From Deltaproteobacteria bacterium (GTDB taxonomy: Bacteria > Desulfobacterota > Syntrophia > Syntrophales > Fen-1087): a stretch of 15,648 nucleotides of DNA. The notes beneath the pieces were generated by a model, which did no database searches, was not told where the DNA came from, and saw only the letters and a list, made by a program, of their open reading frames with translations. The position numbers and the translations under genes were made by a program. Below are positions 1-6,321 of this stretch, one piece after another. The DNA lies in the NCBI GenBank assembly GCA_026388595.1, contig JAPLJM010000241.1:1-15648 (forward strand), read 5' to 3'. Each line of letters opens with the position of its first letter. Within the stretch, counting starts at the first letter, position 1.

Positions 1-1
1 C

Positions 2-595
2 CCTTTCCTCGACGGCAACGGACGAGTTGCACGCCTTTTTACCGAAGCATACTTTCACCGAATTCCAGTTCACGGGTTCGGACTCTGGTCAGTAAGCCGG
101 GGGCTGGCCCGTAGGAACGTCGATTACAAGTCCGCCCTTGCCTGGGCCGATGCACTCCGTAGGAACGATCTGGACGGAAGAGGAAATCTGTCCAATGAAG
201 GATTGGTTCATTTTTGCCGATTCTTTCTGGACGTGTGCCTCGACCAAGTAGAATATATGGGGGGCTTGCTGCGATTGGAAAAGCTGGTTGAACGGATCAG
301 GAGGTATGTAGAACTCCGCGGTTCCGGTATGATCCCAGGCCCCGTGGGCGAGAAGGGACTAAGGGCTGAAGCTGCCCGAATGCTCCAGGATATATTAATG
401 AGGGGTGAAGCAGCACGGGGATCAGTCATTTCAGCGTCAGGACTGAAAGAGCGAACAGGGAGAAATCTCCTGGGACAACTGATCGAGGAGGGGTTGCTCG
501 TTTCGGATACACCGAAAGGCGAAGTTCGGCTGGGATTTCCGATTCATGCTGCCGGATGGTTTTTCCCGGAGCTGTATCCCACATTATCTCGATGA
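2..595 (+). CDS. Fic-family protein, C-terminal part (5' end outside window)
   Basis: The reading frame is open from the left edge and ends at TGA 593-595, leaving 197 residues. It begins inside the Fic signature: residues 1-11 read PFLDGNGRVAR, the end of the HPFxDGNGRxxR motif. The His codon lies just outside, and base 1 (C) would fit its third position. In Fic enzymes this loop binds the phosphates of ATP and drives AMP or related nucleotide transfer to a target protein. The middle is helical. The C-terminal part (about residues 135-185) looks like a winged helix-turn-helix: an SASGLKERTGRNL helix pair, then GLLVSDTPKGEVRL as a wing. That Fic plus winged-HTH layout is common in stand-alone bacterial Fic proteins. 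Any inhibitory-helix motif would lie upstream and cannot be seen. Target and toxin status are unknown. The gene converges on the tRNA/gltX unit. Confidence 0.88.
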   Translation, partial: PFLDGNGRVARLFTEAYFHRIPVHGFGLWSVSRGLARRNVDYKSALAWADALRRNDLDGRGNLSNEGLVHFCRFFLDVCLDQVEYMGGLLRLEKLVERIRRYVELRGSGMIPGPVGEKGLRAEAARMLQDILMRGEAARGSVISASGLKERTGRNLLGQLIEEGLLVSDTPKGEVRLGFPIHAAGWFFPELYPTLSR

Positions 596-614
596 AATTC
601 TTTCTGGAAAAGTT

Positions 615-651
615 CACGAAAAATGGGCTGCAAATTGCTTTGCAACCCATT
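615..651 (-). terminator. Rho-independent terminator of the gltX-tRNA unit
   Basis: Reading the minus strand downstream of tRNA-Glu, a 13-bp stem (651-639 pairing with 634-622) closes a 4-nt loop. One pair is a G-U wobble on this strand. The stem is followed at once by a run of five T (623-619). On the plus strand the same arms have a C/A mismatch and no T-run, so the terminator serves the minus-strand transcript. It begins 11 bases after the tRNA CCA end. Confidence 0.85.
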
Positions 652-662
652 GTATTCGTTAT

Positions 663-737
663 TGGTAGTCCCACGGGGAGTTGAACCCCGGTTTCCGGCG
701 TGAGAGGCCAGCGTCCTAACCACTAGACGATGGGACC
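663..737 (-). tRNA. tRNA-Glu (anticodon CUC)
   Basis: The minus strand folds into a complete 75-nt cloverleaf with encoded CCA. The acceptor stem is GGTCCCA paired with TGGGACT (one G-U pair at the end) and the discriminator is A. The D-stem is GTC/GAC, and the anticodon stem CTGGC/GCCGG holds the loop CTCTCAC, giving anticodon CTC. The variable loop is 4 nt. The T-stem CGGGG/CCCCG has loop TTCAACT. Every stem is paired, so the gene looks functional. It reads GAG codons; a UUC isoacceptor is expected elsewhere. One base separates it from the upstream tRNA-Gln-like gene, and it lies in the same direction as gltX, suggesting processing from a common transcript. Confidence 0.95.
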
Positions 738-738
738 A

Positions 739-813
739 TGGCTGGGAAACCAGGACTCGAACCTGAATATCATGATCCAGAGTCCTGTCTCCTACCGTTC
801 GACGATCTCTCCA
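739..813 (-). tRNA. tRNA-Gln (anticodon CUG), degenerate; possible pseudo-tRNA
   Basis: The minus strand starts TGGAGAGATC and ends with discriminator G plus encoded CCA. The anticodon loop CTCTGGA gives CTG, which reads CAG (Gln). The T-arm is sound (TTCGAGT loop, five pairs including one T-G). Three stems are damaged. The acceptor 5' strand has one extra base, so pairing with TTTCCCA needs a bulged A at position 4 and one G-U pair. The D-stem has G10 facing G25. The anticodon stem CAGGA/TCATG has a G-A mismatch at 29/41. The identity is clear, but function is doubtful. It could be a decaying redundant isoacceptor, a tolerated divergent tRNA, or an error in the sequence. The neighbouring tRNA-Glu, one base away, is perfect. 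Confidence 0.75.
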
Positions 814-821
814 AAGAAGGC

Positions 822-839
822 TTTCTCCAATGGGAGAAG
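822..839 (-). other. Small hairpin between gltX and tRNA-Gln
   Basis: Bases 822-828 can pair with 833-839 (7 pairs including one G-T on the plus strand) around a 4-nt loop. No T-run follows on the minus strand, so this is not a standard terminator. It could mark a processing site separating the gltX message from the tRNA precursor. The stem is short and may be chance. Confidence 0.3.
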
Positions 840-887
840 TCTCCTATGCAATAATCTTAAAAAAGTCAAGGTGAAAATCTGAACCCG

Positions 888-2297
888 TTAACTGCCGGCG
901 ATATATTGAACAGCCTGACGTATCCTGTCGATGACCCGATCTTTACCCAGCGTGATCATCACTTCATCAATGCCGGGACTGACTGATTTGCCCGTCAGGG
1001 CCACCCTCAGGGGCTGAGCAACAACCTTGAGTTTGACGCCCCGATTTTCGGCGACTTCACGAAGAAACACTTCAATCCCGTTTTTTGAATAGTCCCCGCA
1101 GGAAGGGAGCCGATCTGCCACGGCCAGCAGGTGATCTTTGATGTCGGTCGTCAGGAACTTCTTTGCCGTTTCCGGATCATAGTTTACCCTGTCCTGAAAA
1201 TAAAAAGCGCCGGAGTCTGCCATATCCACGAGTGTCTTCGACCGGGTACGGAGATCATCGGCCACATGACGCAGATAATCCGGATGGGATGTATCAAACC
1301 CGCGGGCTGCCCAGAAAGGTTTCATATTTTCCACCAGCCTGTCTGTGGCATATTCCCTGATATAGTGCTGATTGAGCCACAGAAGTTTCTCCGGATTAAA
1401 AATGGCTGCGGATTTCCCCACGGATGTCAGGCTGAAAAACTGGATCAGTTGATCCATGGAAAATATCTCCTGGTCGCCATGGGACCAGCCCAGCCGGACC
1501 AGATAATTAACCAGGGCCTCCGGCAGGTAGCCCATTTCCTGATAGGCCATGACGGAGGTTGCTCCGTGCCGCTTGCTCAAGCGGGCCTTATCCGCACCCA
1601 GGATCATGGGCACATGACCGAACTGCGGCACCTCATATCCCAGGGCCTCGTAAAGGAGAATCTGCCGGGGGGTGTTATTCACATGGTCATCGCCACGGAT
1701 GACATGGGTGATGCCCATCTCGGCGTCATCCACCACCACGGCAAAGTTATAGGTGGGATAGCCGTCCGCCCGTTCGATGACCAGATCATCCAGCTCTTCA
1801 TTATTGAAGGTGATGTTTCCCTTGATCAGATCCCGGACCACCGTCAGCCCAAACTGGGGACAGCGGAACCGTACAACGGTATCCTCCCCTTTGGTCAGTT
1901 GCTTTTCCCGGCAGCTCCCATCGTATTTCGGTTTTCTTCCCTCCGCCAGTGCGCGCTTCCGTTTATCTTCCAGCTCTTCCTGCGTGCAAGTGCAGTAGAA
2001 TGCCTTCCCCTCATCAATCAGTTTTTTCACCAGGGCGCGATGGATATCCACCCTTTCCGCCTGAAAGATGGGTCCTTCATCCCAATTCAGACCCAGCCAC
2101 GCCATGGCATCGAGAATGGCGCGGGTTGACGCTTCCGTTGAACGCAGTTGATCGGTATCCTCAATCCGTAAAATGAATTGTCCACCTTCGTGTCTGGCAT
2201 AAAGCCAGTTGAACAGTGCCGTTCTTGCCCCCCCGACATGCAGATACCCCGTTGGAGAGGGTGCAAATCTTACCCTGACCTTTGCCTTCTCAGTCAT
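888..2297 (-). CDS. gltX: Glutamyl-tRNA synthetase (GluRS)
   Basis: The 469-residue protein has the usual length of bacterial class I GluRS, which joins glutamate to tRNA-Glu in the cytoplasm using ATP. The HIGH-like motif lies in APSPTGYLHVGGART (residues 12-26) and the KMSKS-like motif in DKARLSKRHG (236-245). A zinc-knuckle pattern is visible as C102, C104, Y125 and C129. The C-terminal helical part (about 310-469) is the anticodon-binding domain. The ATG at 2297 is preceded on the minus strand by AAGG five bases upstream and by a strong promoter. Two tRNA genes, Gln and Glu, follow in the same direction. Whether the enzyme also charges tRNA-Gln (non-discriminating, with GatCAB finishing the job) cannot be read from this sequence; I could not place the discriminating arginine with certainty. 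Confidence 0.97.
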   Translation of the reverse strand: MTEKAKVRVRFAPSPTGYLHVGGARTALFNWLYARHEGGQFILRIEDTDQLRSTEASTRAILDAMAWLGLNWDEGPIFQAERVDIHRALVKKLIDEGKAFYCTCTQEELEDKRKRALAEGRKPKYDGSCREKQLTKGEDTVVRFRCPQFGLTVVRDLIKGNITFNNEELDDLVIERADGYPTYNFAVVVDDAEMGITHVIRGDDHVNNTPRQILLYEALGYEVPQFGHVPMILGADKARLSKRHGATSVMAYQEMGYLPEALVNYLVRLGWSHGDQEIFSMDQLIQFFSLTSVGKSAAIFNPEKLLWLNQHYIREYATDRLVENMKPFWAARGFDTSHPDYLRHVADDLRTRSKTLVDMADSGAFYFQDRVNYDPETAKKFLTTDIKDHLLAVADRLPSCGDYSKNGIEVFLREVAENRGVKLKVVAQPLRVALTGKSVSPGIDEVMITLGKDRVIDRIRQAVQYIAGS

Positions 2298-2329
2298 TGT
2301 TACCTTGACCCCTCGTATGATTGTGCCCC

Positions 2330-2359
2330 CTTATAGGGTCACCCCATCGCTTTTGTCAA
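2330..2359 (-). promoter_or_regulatory. Sigma70-type promoter of gltX
   Basis: On the minus strand a perfect TTGACA (2359-2354) is followed after 18 bases by TATAAG (2335-2330), five of six matches to the -10 consensus. Transcription would start near 2323, giving a leader of about 25 bases before the gltX ATG. This is the strongest promoter match in the window. Confidence 0.75.
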
Positions 2360-2381
2360 GATTGAATTTCATAAATTGTGC

Positions 2382-2410
2382 TTGACAATGGGATGATTTT
2401 ATAATTTACT
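2382..2410 (+). promoter_or_regulatory. Probable promoter of the yceD-rpmF-led operon
   Basis: The plus strand has a perfect TTGACA (2382-2387). Seventeen bases later lies TTTACT (2405-2410, four of six matches). A perfect TATAAT (2400-2405) also occurs, but only 12 bases from TTGACA; with normal spacing its -35 would be the weak TTGTGC (2376-2381). Either arrangement puts a start site about 30-40 bases before the yceD GTG. The promoter diverges from that of gltX within a 151-bp gap. Confidence 0.6.
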
Positions 2411-2448
2411 CCACCACTTTACATGGCCTCTTTGCGAGGACAGGGATT

Positions 2449-3003
2449 GTGATCCCAAACCGGACCGATAGGCGTGATTTGAAGATCAATGTAATGAACA
2501 TACCGGAAGAGGGCCTGAACATCCAGTTTTCCAAAAATGAAAGCTGGTCCAGGGACATCTTCTCGGAAAAAGAAAAATTGAGTTATTCCCTTAACAGGGT
2601 CGATGTATCCGCTGTCCTGAAACGTATCCAGGAGACCCTGTACCTTGAAGGGAACATCCAGACGGTGGTGGAAATGGGCTGTTCACGCTGTCTGGAATCT
2701 GCCCGTTTGCCCATCAATGCCATCTTTAAATACGTTCTGACGCCGGCTCAGGCGGAGCATCAGGAAGAAAAGGAACTCTGCACGGAAGACCTTGATTTTG
2801 TTTATTATCAGGACGATTTGATCGATCTTGATCCGCTGGTAGCCGAGCAGATCATTTTGCAAATCCCGATGAAGCTCCTCTGTCAGGAAGATTGCAAGGG
2901 GCTCTGTCCCCGTTGTGGGATCAACCGGAATACGAGCAGTTGTCAATGCCATGAAGAACAGGTAGACAGCCGTTTGGCTGTTCTGAAAAAACTGAAAGTT
3001 TAG
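2449..3003 (+). CDS. yceD: YceD/DUF177-family protein linked to L32 and 23S rRNA
   Basis: This is a 184-residue member of the YceD (DUF177) family. The family is nearly always encoded just before rpmF, as here, and is linked to 23S rRNA accumulation. The core contains MGCSRCLE (C78, C81), typical of the family, followed by an acidic stretch DDLIDLDPLVAEQIIL (122-137). The C-terminus holds a Cys-rich segment (C145, C149, C153, C156, C165, C167) that probably binds zinc. The start is GTG at 2449, supported by GAGGA at 2436-2440 eight bases upstream. There is no ATG nearby in the same frame that keeps the conserved N-terminus. The stop is 30 bases from rpmF, so the two genes are very likely co-transcribed. 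Confidence 0.85.
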   Translation: MIPNRTDRRDLKINVMNIPEEGLNIQFSKNESWSRDIFSEKEKLSYSLNRVDVSAVLKRIQETLYLEGNIQTVVEMGCSRCLESARLPINAIFKYVLTPAQAEHQEEKELCTEDLDFVYYQDDLIDLDPLVAEQIILQIPMKLLCQEDCKGLCPRCGINRNTSSCQCHEEQVDSRLAVLKKLKV

Positions 3004-3033
3004 AAGTATTTATTAATTAAAGGAAGATGAATT

Positions 3034-3219
3034 ATGCCAAATCCAGTAAAACGACATTCCAGAACGAGAAGAGACAAACGGCGGTCCCATGATTTTCTGA
3101 CGCCTGTCCTGGCCTCGGCGTGTCCCCAGTGCAGCGAGCCTAAGCTGCCCCATCGCGTCTGCGCCAAATGTGGAACCTATAAAGGGCGCGAAGTGATTCC
3201 CGTTGAAAAGCTATCCTGA
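3034..3219 (+). CDS. rpmF: 50S ribosomal protein L32
   Basis: The 61-residue basic protein starts MPNPVKRHSRTRRDKRRSH, the usual L32 N-terminus. A four-cysteine zinc ribbon follows (CPQC at 30-33 and CAKC at about 44-47), ending in GTYKGREVI. L32 is a small protein of the large ribosomal subunit. The zinc-binding form is the ancestral type, and its presence suggests there is no need to suppose a zinc-free paralogue here. AAAGG lies about ten bases before the ATG. In many bacteria plsX and fabH come next; here fabD starts 28 bases after the stop. Confidence 0.97.
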   Translation: MPNPVKRHSRTRRDKRRSHDFLTPVLASACPQCSEPKLPHRVCAKCGTYKGREVIPVEKLS

Positions 3220-3247
3220 ACCCGGCTAAGAGGTTTAAGGGTTTTTC

Positions 3248-4195
3248 ATGGCTAAAATCGCTTTTGTCTTTCCCGGTCAGGGCGCCCAATACGTGGGAAT
3301 GGGGCTTGATCTTTACAGCGAAGATGAAACCGTCCGCAGTGTCTTTACGGAAGCCAGTCAGGTACTGGGGATCGACATTGCCGCCCTTTGCTTTCAGGGG
3401 CCTCCGGAAGCCCTGGACTTAACGGTTAACACGCAGATTGCCATACTGACGCTTGATATTGCCATCTACCGCCTTTTAAGACAAACCATTGCCATTAACC
3501 CTGTTGTTCTCGCGGGACACAGTCTGGGAGAATATGCAGCGCTCTTTGCGGCGGGGGCTATCCGGATGGGCGATCTTCTGCCGCTCGTCCACGCACGGGC
3601 ACGGTATCATCAGGAAGCCGTATCGCTGGGAACGGGCGCCATGGCGGCGATTATCGGTCTCTCCGCTGAAGCTGTTGATGATCTCTGCCTTTGCACACAG
3701 TCGGAAACGGAGATGGTCGGCCTGGCGATCCGTAATGCGCCGAATCAGGTGGTCATTTCCGGCCACTGGCCGGCAGTGGAGAAAGTCATGGCGGCGGCTG
3801 AAAAAATGGGAGCCATGAAGGCGATGAAACTGCCCATCAGCGTCCCCTGTCACTGCCGCCTGCTCGATCCGGTAGCCCAACGGCTGAGGGTTGACCTGGA
3901 AAGGATCACCTTTGATGATTTTCAGATACCGGTGATTCCCAATTGCGATCCTGGTGTTTTTTATACCAAAGAAAACGCGCGGGAGCTGTTGACAAGGCAG
4001 ATCACTTCCCCTGTCAAATGGCAGGAAACCATTGAAACGATGAGTCATATGGGTATCGATACGATCGTGGAAATCGGACCCAAGCGAACCTTGTCCGGCC
4101 TCATCAAAAGAATTGATCGGAAGATGCAGCTCCTGAATGTGGATAATCTTGCATCGTTAAAAAAAGTGGCCTCATTTTTTCAAAAATCGGCATGA
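3248..4195 (+). CDS. fabD: Malonyl-CoA:ACP transacylase
   Basis: The 315-residue protein moves the malonyl group from malonyl-CoA to acyl carrier protein, supplying extender units for fatty-acid synthesis in the cytoplasm. Motifs are PGQGAQYVGMG near the N-terminus and the nucleophile elbow AGHSLGEYAA with S92. R117 in the VHARARYHQEAV segment fits the malonate-binding arginine, and H202 in VPCHCRLLDP fits the catalytic histidine. A late VEIGPKRTLSGLIK segment matches the family's GPGKVLTGLIK. Length and residue numbering match the E. coli enzyme closely. The gene lies between rpmF and acpP. The PCHC around the active histidine, where PSHC or PFHS are more usual, is a small oddity. A run of Gs in AAGGG sits nine bases before ATG. 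Confidence 0.97.
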   Translation: MAKIAFVFPGQGAQYVGMGLDLYSEDETVRSVFTEASQVLGIDIAALCFQGPPEALDLTVNTQIAILTLDIAIYRLLRQTIAINPVVLAGHSLGEYAALFAAGAIRMGDLLPLVHARARYHQEAVSLGTGAMAAIIGLSAEAVDDLCLCTQSETEMVGLAIRNAPNQVVISGHWPAVEKVMAAAEKMGAMKAMKLPISVPCHCRLLDPVAQRLRVDLERITFDDFQIPVIPNCDPGVFYTKENARELLTRQITSPVKWQETIETMSHMGIDTIVEIGPKRTLSGLIKRIDRKMQLLNVDNLASLKKVASFFQKSA

Positions 4196-4230
4196 ATGAC
4201 AACAAATAAAGAGCAAGTCAGATATGAGTA

Positions 4231-4237
4231 AAGGAGG
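4231..4237 (+). promoter_or_regulatory. Strong Shine-Dalgarno site of acpP
   Basis: AAGGAGG lies nine bases before the acpP ATG at 4247. It is among the best ribosome-binding sites in the window, in line with ACP being one of the most abundant small proteins. It sits in a 51-bp gap that is richer in A+T than its surroundings. Confidence 0.8.
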
Positions 4238-4246
4238 TATTTACGT

Positions 4247-4483
4247 ATGACACTTGAAGAAAAGGTCATAAACATTATTATGGAGCAACTGGACGTCACC
4301 CGTGAGGAATGCAAACTGGAGGCATCCTTCATCGACGATTTGGGCGCTGATTCCCTGGACCTGGTCGAACTGATCATGGAAATGGAAGAAAATTTCGGCA
4401 TTGAAATCGCCGACAGCGAACTGGAAAAAATCCGTACGATTCAGGATGCCGTTGATTTCCTGAGAAGTAAGGGAATAAAATAG
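4247..4483 (+). CDS. acpP: Acyl carrier protein
   Basis: The 78-residue, strongly acidic protein has the ACP four-helix pattern and the phosphopantetheine attachment motif DLGADSLDLVEL with S36. After 4'-phosphopantetheine is added, it carries growing acyl chains between FabD, FabF and the other cycle enzymes. Helix II and III residues EMEENFGIEI match standard type II ACPs, and so does the C-terminal TIQDAVDFLRSK. It stands between fabD and fabF. The usual neighbour fabG is absent. An excellent ribosome-binding site precedes it. Confidence 0.97.
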   Translation: MTLEEKVINIIMEQLDVTREECKLEASFIDDLGADSLDLVELIMEMEENFGIEIADSELEKIRTIQDAVDFLRSKGIK

Positions 4484-4506
4484 AGACTGATCGAAGGGGG
4501 GCTTTT

Positions 4507-5748
4507 GTGAAAAGGAGGGTCGTTGTTACCGGCCTCGGCGCGGTCACCCCGTTGGGTAATTCCGTGCAGGAAACCTGGGCGGGCATCTGTGCCGGCAGGT
4601 CCGGCATTGGTCCGATCACCAGATTCGATACCCTGGGATTTGCAACCCGGATTGCCGGGGAACTTAAAAACTTCGATCACCTTGTTTTTATTAATAAAAA
4701 AGAAGCCCGCCGGGTCGACGATTTCATCATCTATGCCCTGGCATCCGCGCAAATGGCCATGACCGACGCGGGATTATCGGTGGATGCAGCCTTTGCAGAG
4801 CGGGCCGGTGTGATCATCGGTTCCGCTATCGGTGGACTGTCTACCATCCATGAGACGTTCGAGGGACTCCTCCGGAAAGGCCCCAACCGGATGTCTCCTT
4901 TTGCCGTTCCAGCCATTTTGGCCAACCTGGCTGCCGGCCATGTTTCTATCCGTTTTGGGGCAAAAGGCCCGATCGGTTGTCCGGTCGTGGCCTGTGCCGC
5001 CGGAACCATCGCGATCGGCGATGCTTTCCGGGAGATCGCCCACGACTATGCAGATGTCATGATTGCCGGCGGGGTGGAAGCGGCCATCTCGCCCCTTTGT
5101 ATCGGCGGTTTCAACGCCATGCGGGCCATTTCCGTGCGGAACGAGCACCCGGAAATGGCGAGCCGGCCCTTTGATAAACAGCGCGACGGGTTTGTCGTCG
5201 GTGAAGGGTCCGGAATCGTGATCCTGGAAGAGCTGTCCTTTGCCCGGCGGCGAGGCGCCAAGATTTACGGTGAGGTCGCTGGTTTCGGCTCCACCAGTGA
5301 CGCTTTTCATATGGCAGCCCCACCGCCCGGACACGCGGGGGCCGCCCGCTGCATGAAGGCGGCGTTGAGCGACGCCGGCATGATGCCCGCAGAGATTGAC
5401 TATATTAACGCCCACGGCACATCGACGCCATTGAACGACGAATACGAAGTCGAGGCGATCAAAACCGTCTTTGGCGAACATGCTTACAGGCTCGCCGTCA
5501 GCTCGACCAAGTCGATGACCGGACATATGCTGGGTGCTGCCGGTGGGGTGGAGGCCATCTTCACTTTGAAGGCCATCAGCGAAGGGATTGCTCCTCCGAC
5601 GATCAATCTGGACAACCCCGGTGCCGGCTGTGACCTTGATTTTGTCCCCCATCATGCCAGAAAACAGGATATCCGGGCGGCCATGTCCAATACCTTCGGT
5701 TTCGGTGGTGTAAACGCTGTGTTGGTTTTTAAGAAGTTTGTGGATTGA
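4507..5748 (+). CDS. fabF: 3-oxoacyl-ACP synthase II (KAS II)
   Basis: The 413-residue condensing enzyme extends acyl-ACP by two carbons using malonyl-ACP. The Cys-His-His triad falls at C163, H303 (NAHGTSTPLND) and H340 (KSMTGHMLGAAGG), the same numbers as in E. coli FabF. The N-terminal VVVTGLGAVTPLG and C-terminal SNTFGFGGVNAVLVF are family hallmarks. The segment around the nucleophile reads VACAAGTIAIGDA rather than the commoner TACATG, a mild change. The start is GTG at 4507, with a purine-rich GAAGGGGGG about five bases before it. A second purine run (AAAAGGAGGG) falls in codons 2-5. The gene begins 23 bases after acpP and ends three bases before rpiB, so translation of rpiB is probably coupled. 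Confidence 0.97.
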   Translation: MKRRVVVTGLGAVTPLGNSVQETWAGICAGRSGIGPITRFDTLGFATRIAGELKNFDHLVFINKKEARRVDDFIIYALASAQMAMTDAGLSVDAAFAERAGVIIGSAIGGLSTIHETFEGLLRKGPNRMSPFAVPAILANLAAGHVSIRFGAKGPIGCPVVACAAGTIAIGDAFREIAHDYADVMIAGGVEAAISPLCIGGFNAMRAISVRNEHPEMASRPFDKQRDGFVVGEGSGIVILEELSFARRRGAKIYGEVAGFGSTSDAFHMAAPPPGHAGAARCMKAALSDAGMMPAEIDYINAHGTSTPLNDEYEVEAIKTVFGEHAYRLAVSSTKSMTGHMLGAAGGVEAIFTLKAISEGIAPPTINLDNPGAGCDLDFVPHHARKQDIRAAMSNTFGFGGVNAVLVFKKFVD

Positions 5749-5751
5749 CCC

Positions 5752-6225
5752 ATGTCTGCTGACCCCATCATAATCGGCTCGGACCACGCGGGCGTTGCGC
5801 TGAAGGAAGGGTTGAAACCCTACCTTGAACAACGGGGCATGGCTATTACGGATATGGGGATGGCAACGGCAACGACGGATCCCGTCGATTACCCGGATAT
5901 TGGCTGCCAGGTGGCGGCGGGCGTGTCCTCCGGAGCATTTTCCCGGGGGATTCTGATCTGCGGCTCCGGTGTGGGTATGACCATCGTAGCCAATAAATAT
6001 CCCGGGATCCGGGCTGCGTTATGTCTGGATGAAGAAACGGCGACATTGAGCAGGCTTCATAATGACACCAATATCCTCTGTCTGGCCGGACGGAAAACAG
6101 ATAGTGAAAAGGCAAGGAAAATCATAGATGTTTGGCTGAACACCCCCTTTGAGGGGGGACGTCACAACCGGCGGATTGAAAAAATCCGGGAGATTGAAAA
6201 ACAGATTTGCACGCAGCAAAAGTGA
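5752..6225 (+). CDS. rpiB: Ribose 5-phosphate isomerase B
   Basis: The 157-residue RpiB/LacAB-family protein interconverts ribose 5-phosphate and ribulose 5-phosphate. The product feeds nucleotide synthesis and, through ribulose 5-phosphate, the riboflavin genes in this operon. Visible family residues are IGSDHAG (D11, H12), the catalytic C70 in ICGSGVGM and H103 in LHNDTN. The C-terminal HNRRIEKI motif, which reaches the phosphate of the partner subunit, is present. The ATG starts three bases after the fabF stop without a clear Shine-Dalgarno sequence of its own. The order rpiB-glyA is common in bacteria. Confidence 0.95.
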   Translation: MSADPIIIGSDHAGVALKEGLKPYLEQRGMAITDMGMATATTDPVDYPDIGCQVAAGVSSGAFSRGILICGSGVGMTIVANKYPGIRAALCLDEETATLSRLHNDTNILCLAGRKTDSEKARKIIDVWLNTPFEGGRHNRRIEKIREIEKQICTQQK

Positions 6226-6258
6226 CATCCCGGTGAAAAGTCGCCGATCAGGGTGAAT

Positions 6259-6282
6259 CTTGACTTATATGCAATGGTCAAG
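6259..6282. repeat. Short inverted repeat in the rpiB-glyA gap
   Basis: CTTGAC (6259-6264) and GTCAAG (6277-6282) form a 6-bp inverted repeat with a 12-base spacer in the longest gap of the gene run. TTGACT could act as a -35 element, but no well-spaced -10 follows. It may be an operator, a weak internal promoter or chance. Confidence 0.3.
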
Positions 6283-6321
6283 CGTCAATATTAGATAGAC
6301 GGCATGCAAAGGAGAGAGCAC

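Noticed and set aside
596..660. Terminator for the Fic gene
   Set aside because: The stem has a C/A mismatch on the plus strand and no T-run there, so it fits the minus-strand tRNA transcript instead.
1131..2129. A 332-codon plus-strand open frame inside gltX
   Set aside because: It is antisense to gltX, with His- and Ile-rich low-information sequence and no motifs.
4774..5832. A 352-codon minus-strand open frame opposite fabF
   Set aside because: It is the antisense shadow of fabF and rpiB without recognisable features.
6304..6321. Earlier ATG for glyA
   Set aside because: The Shine-Dalgarno sequence lies after this ATG, so it can only serve the ATG at 6322.
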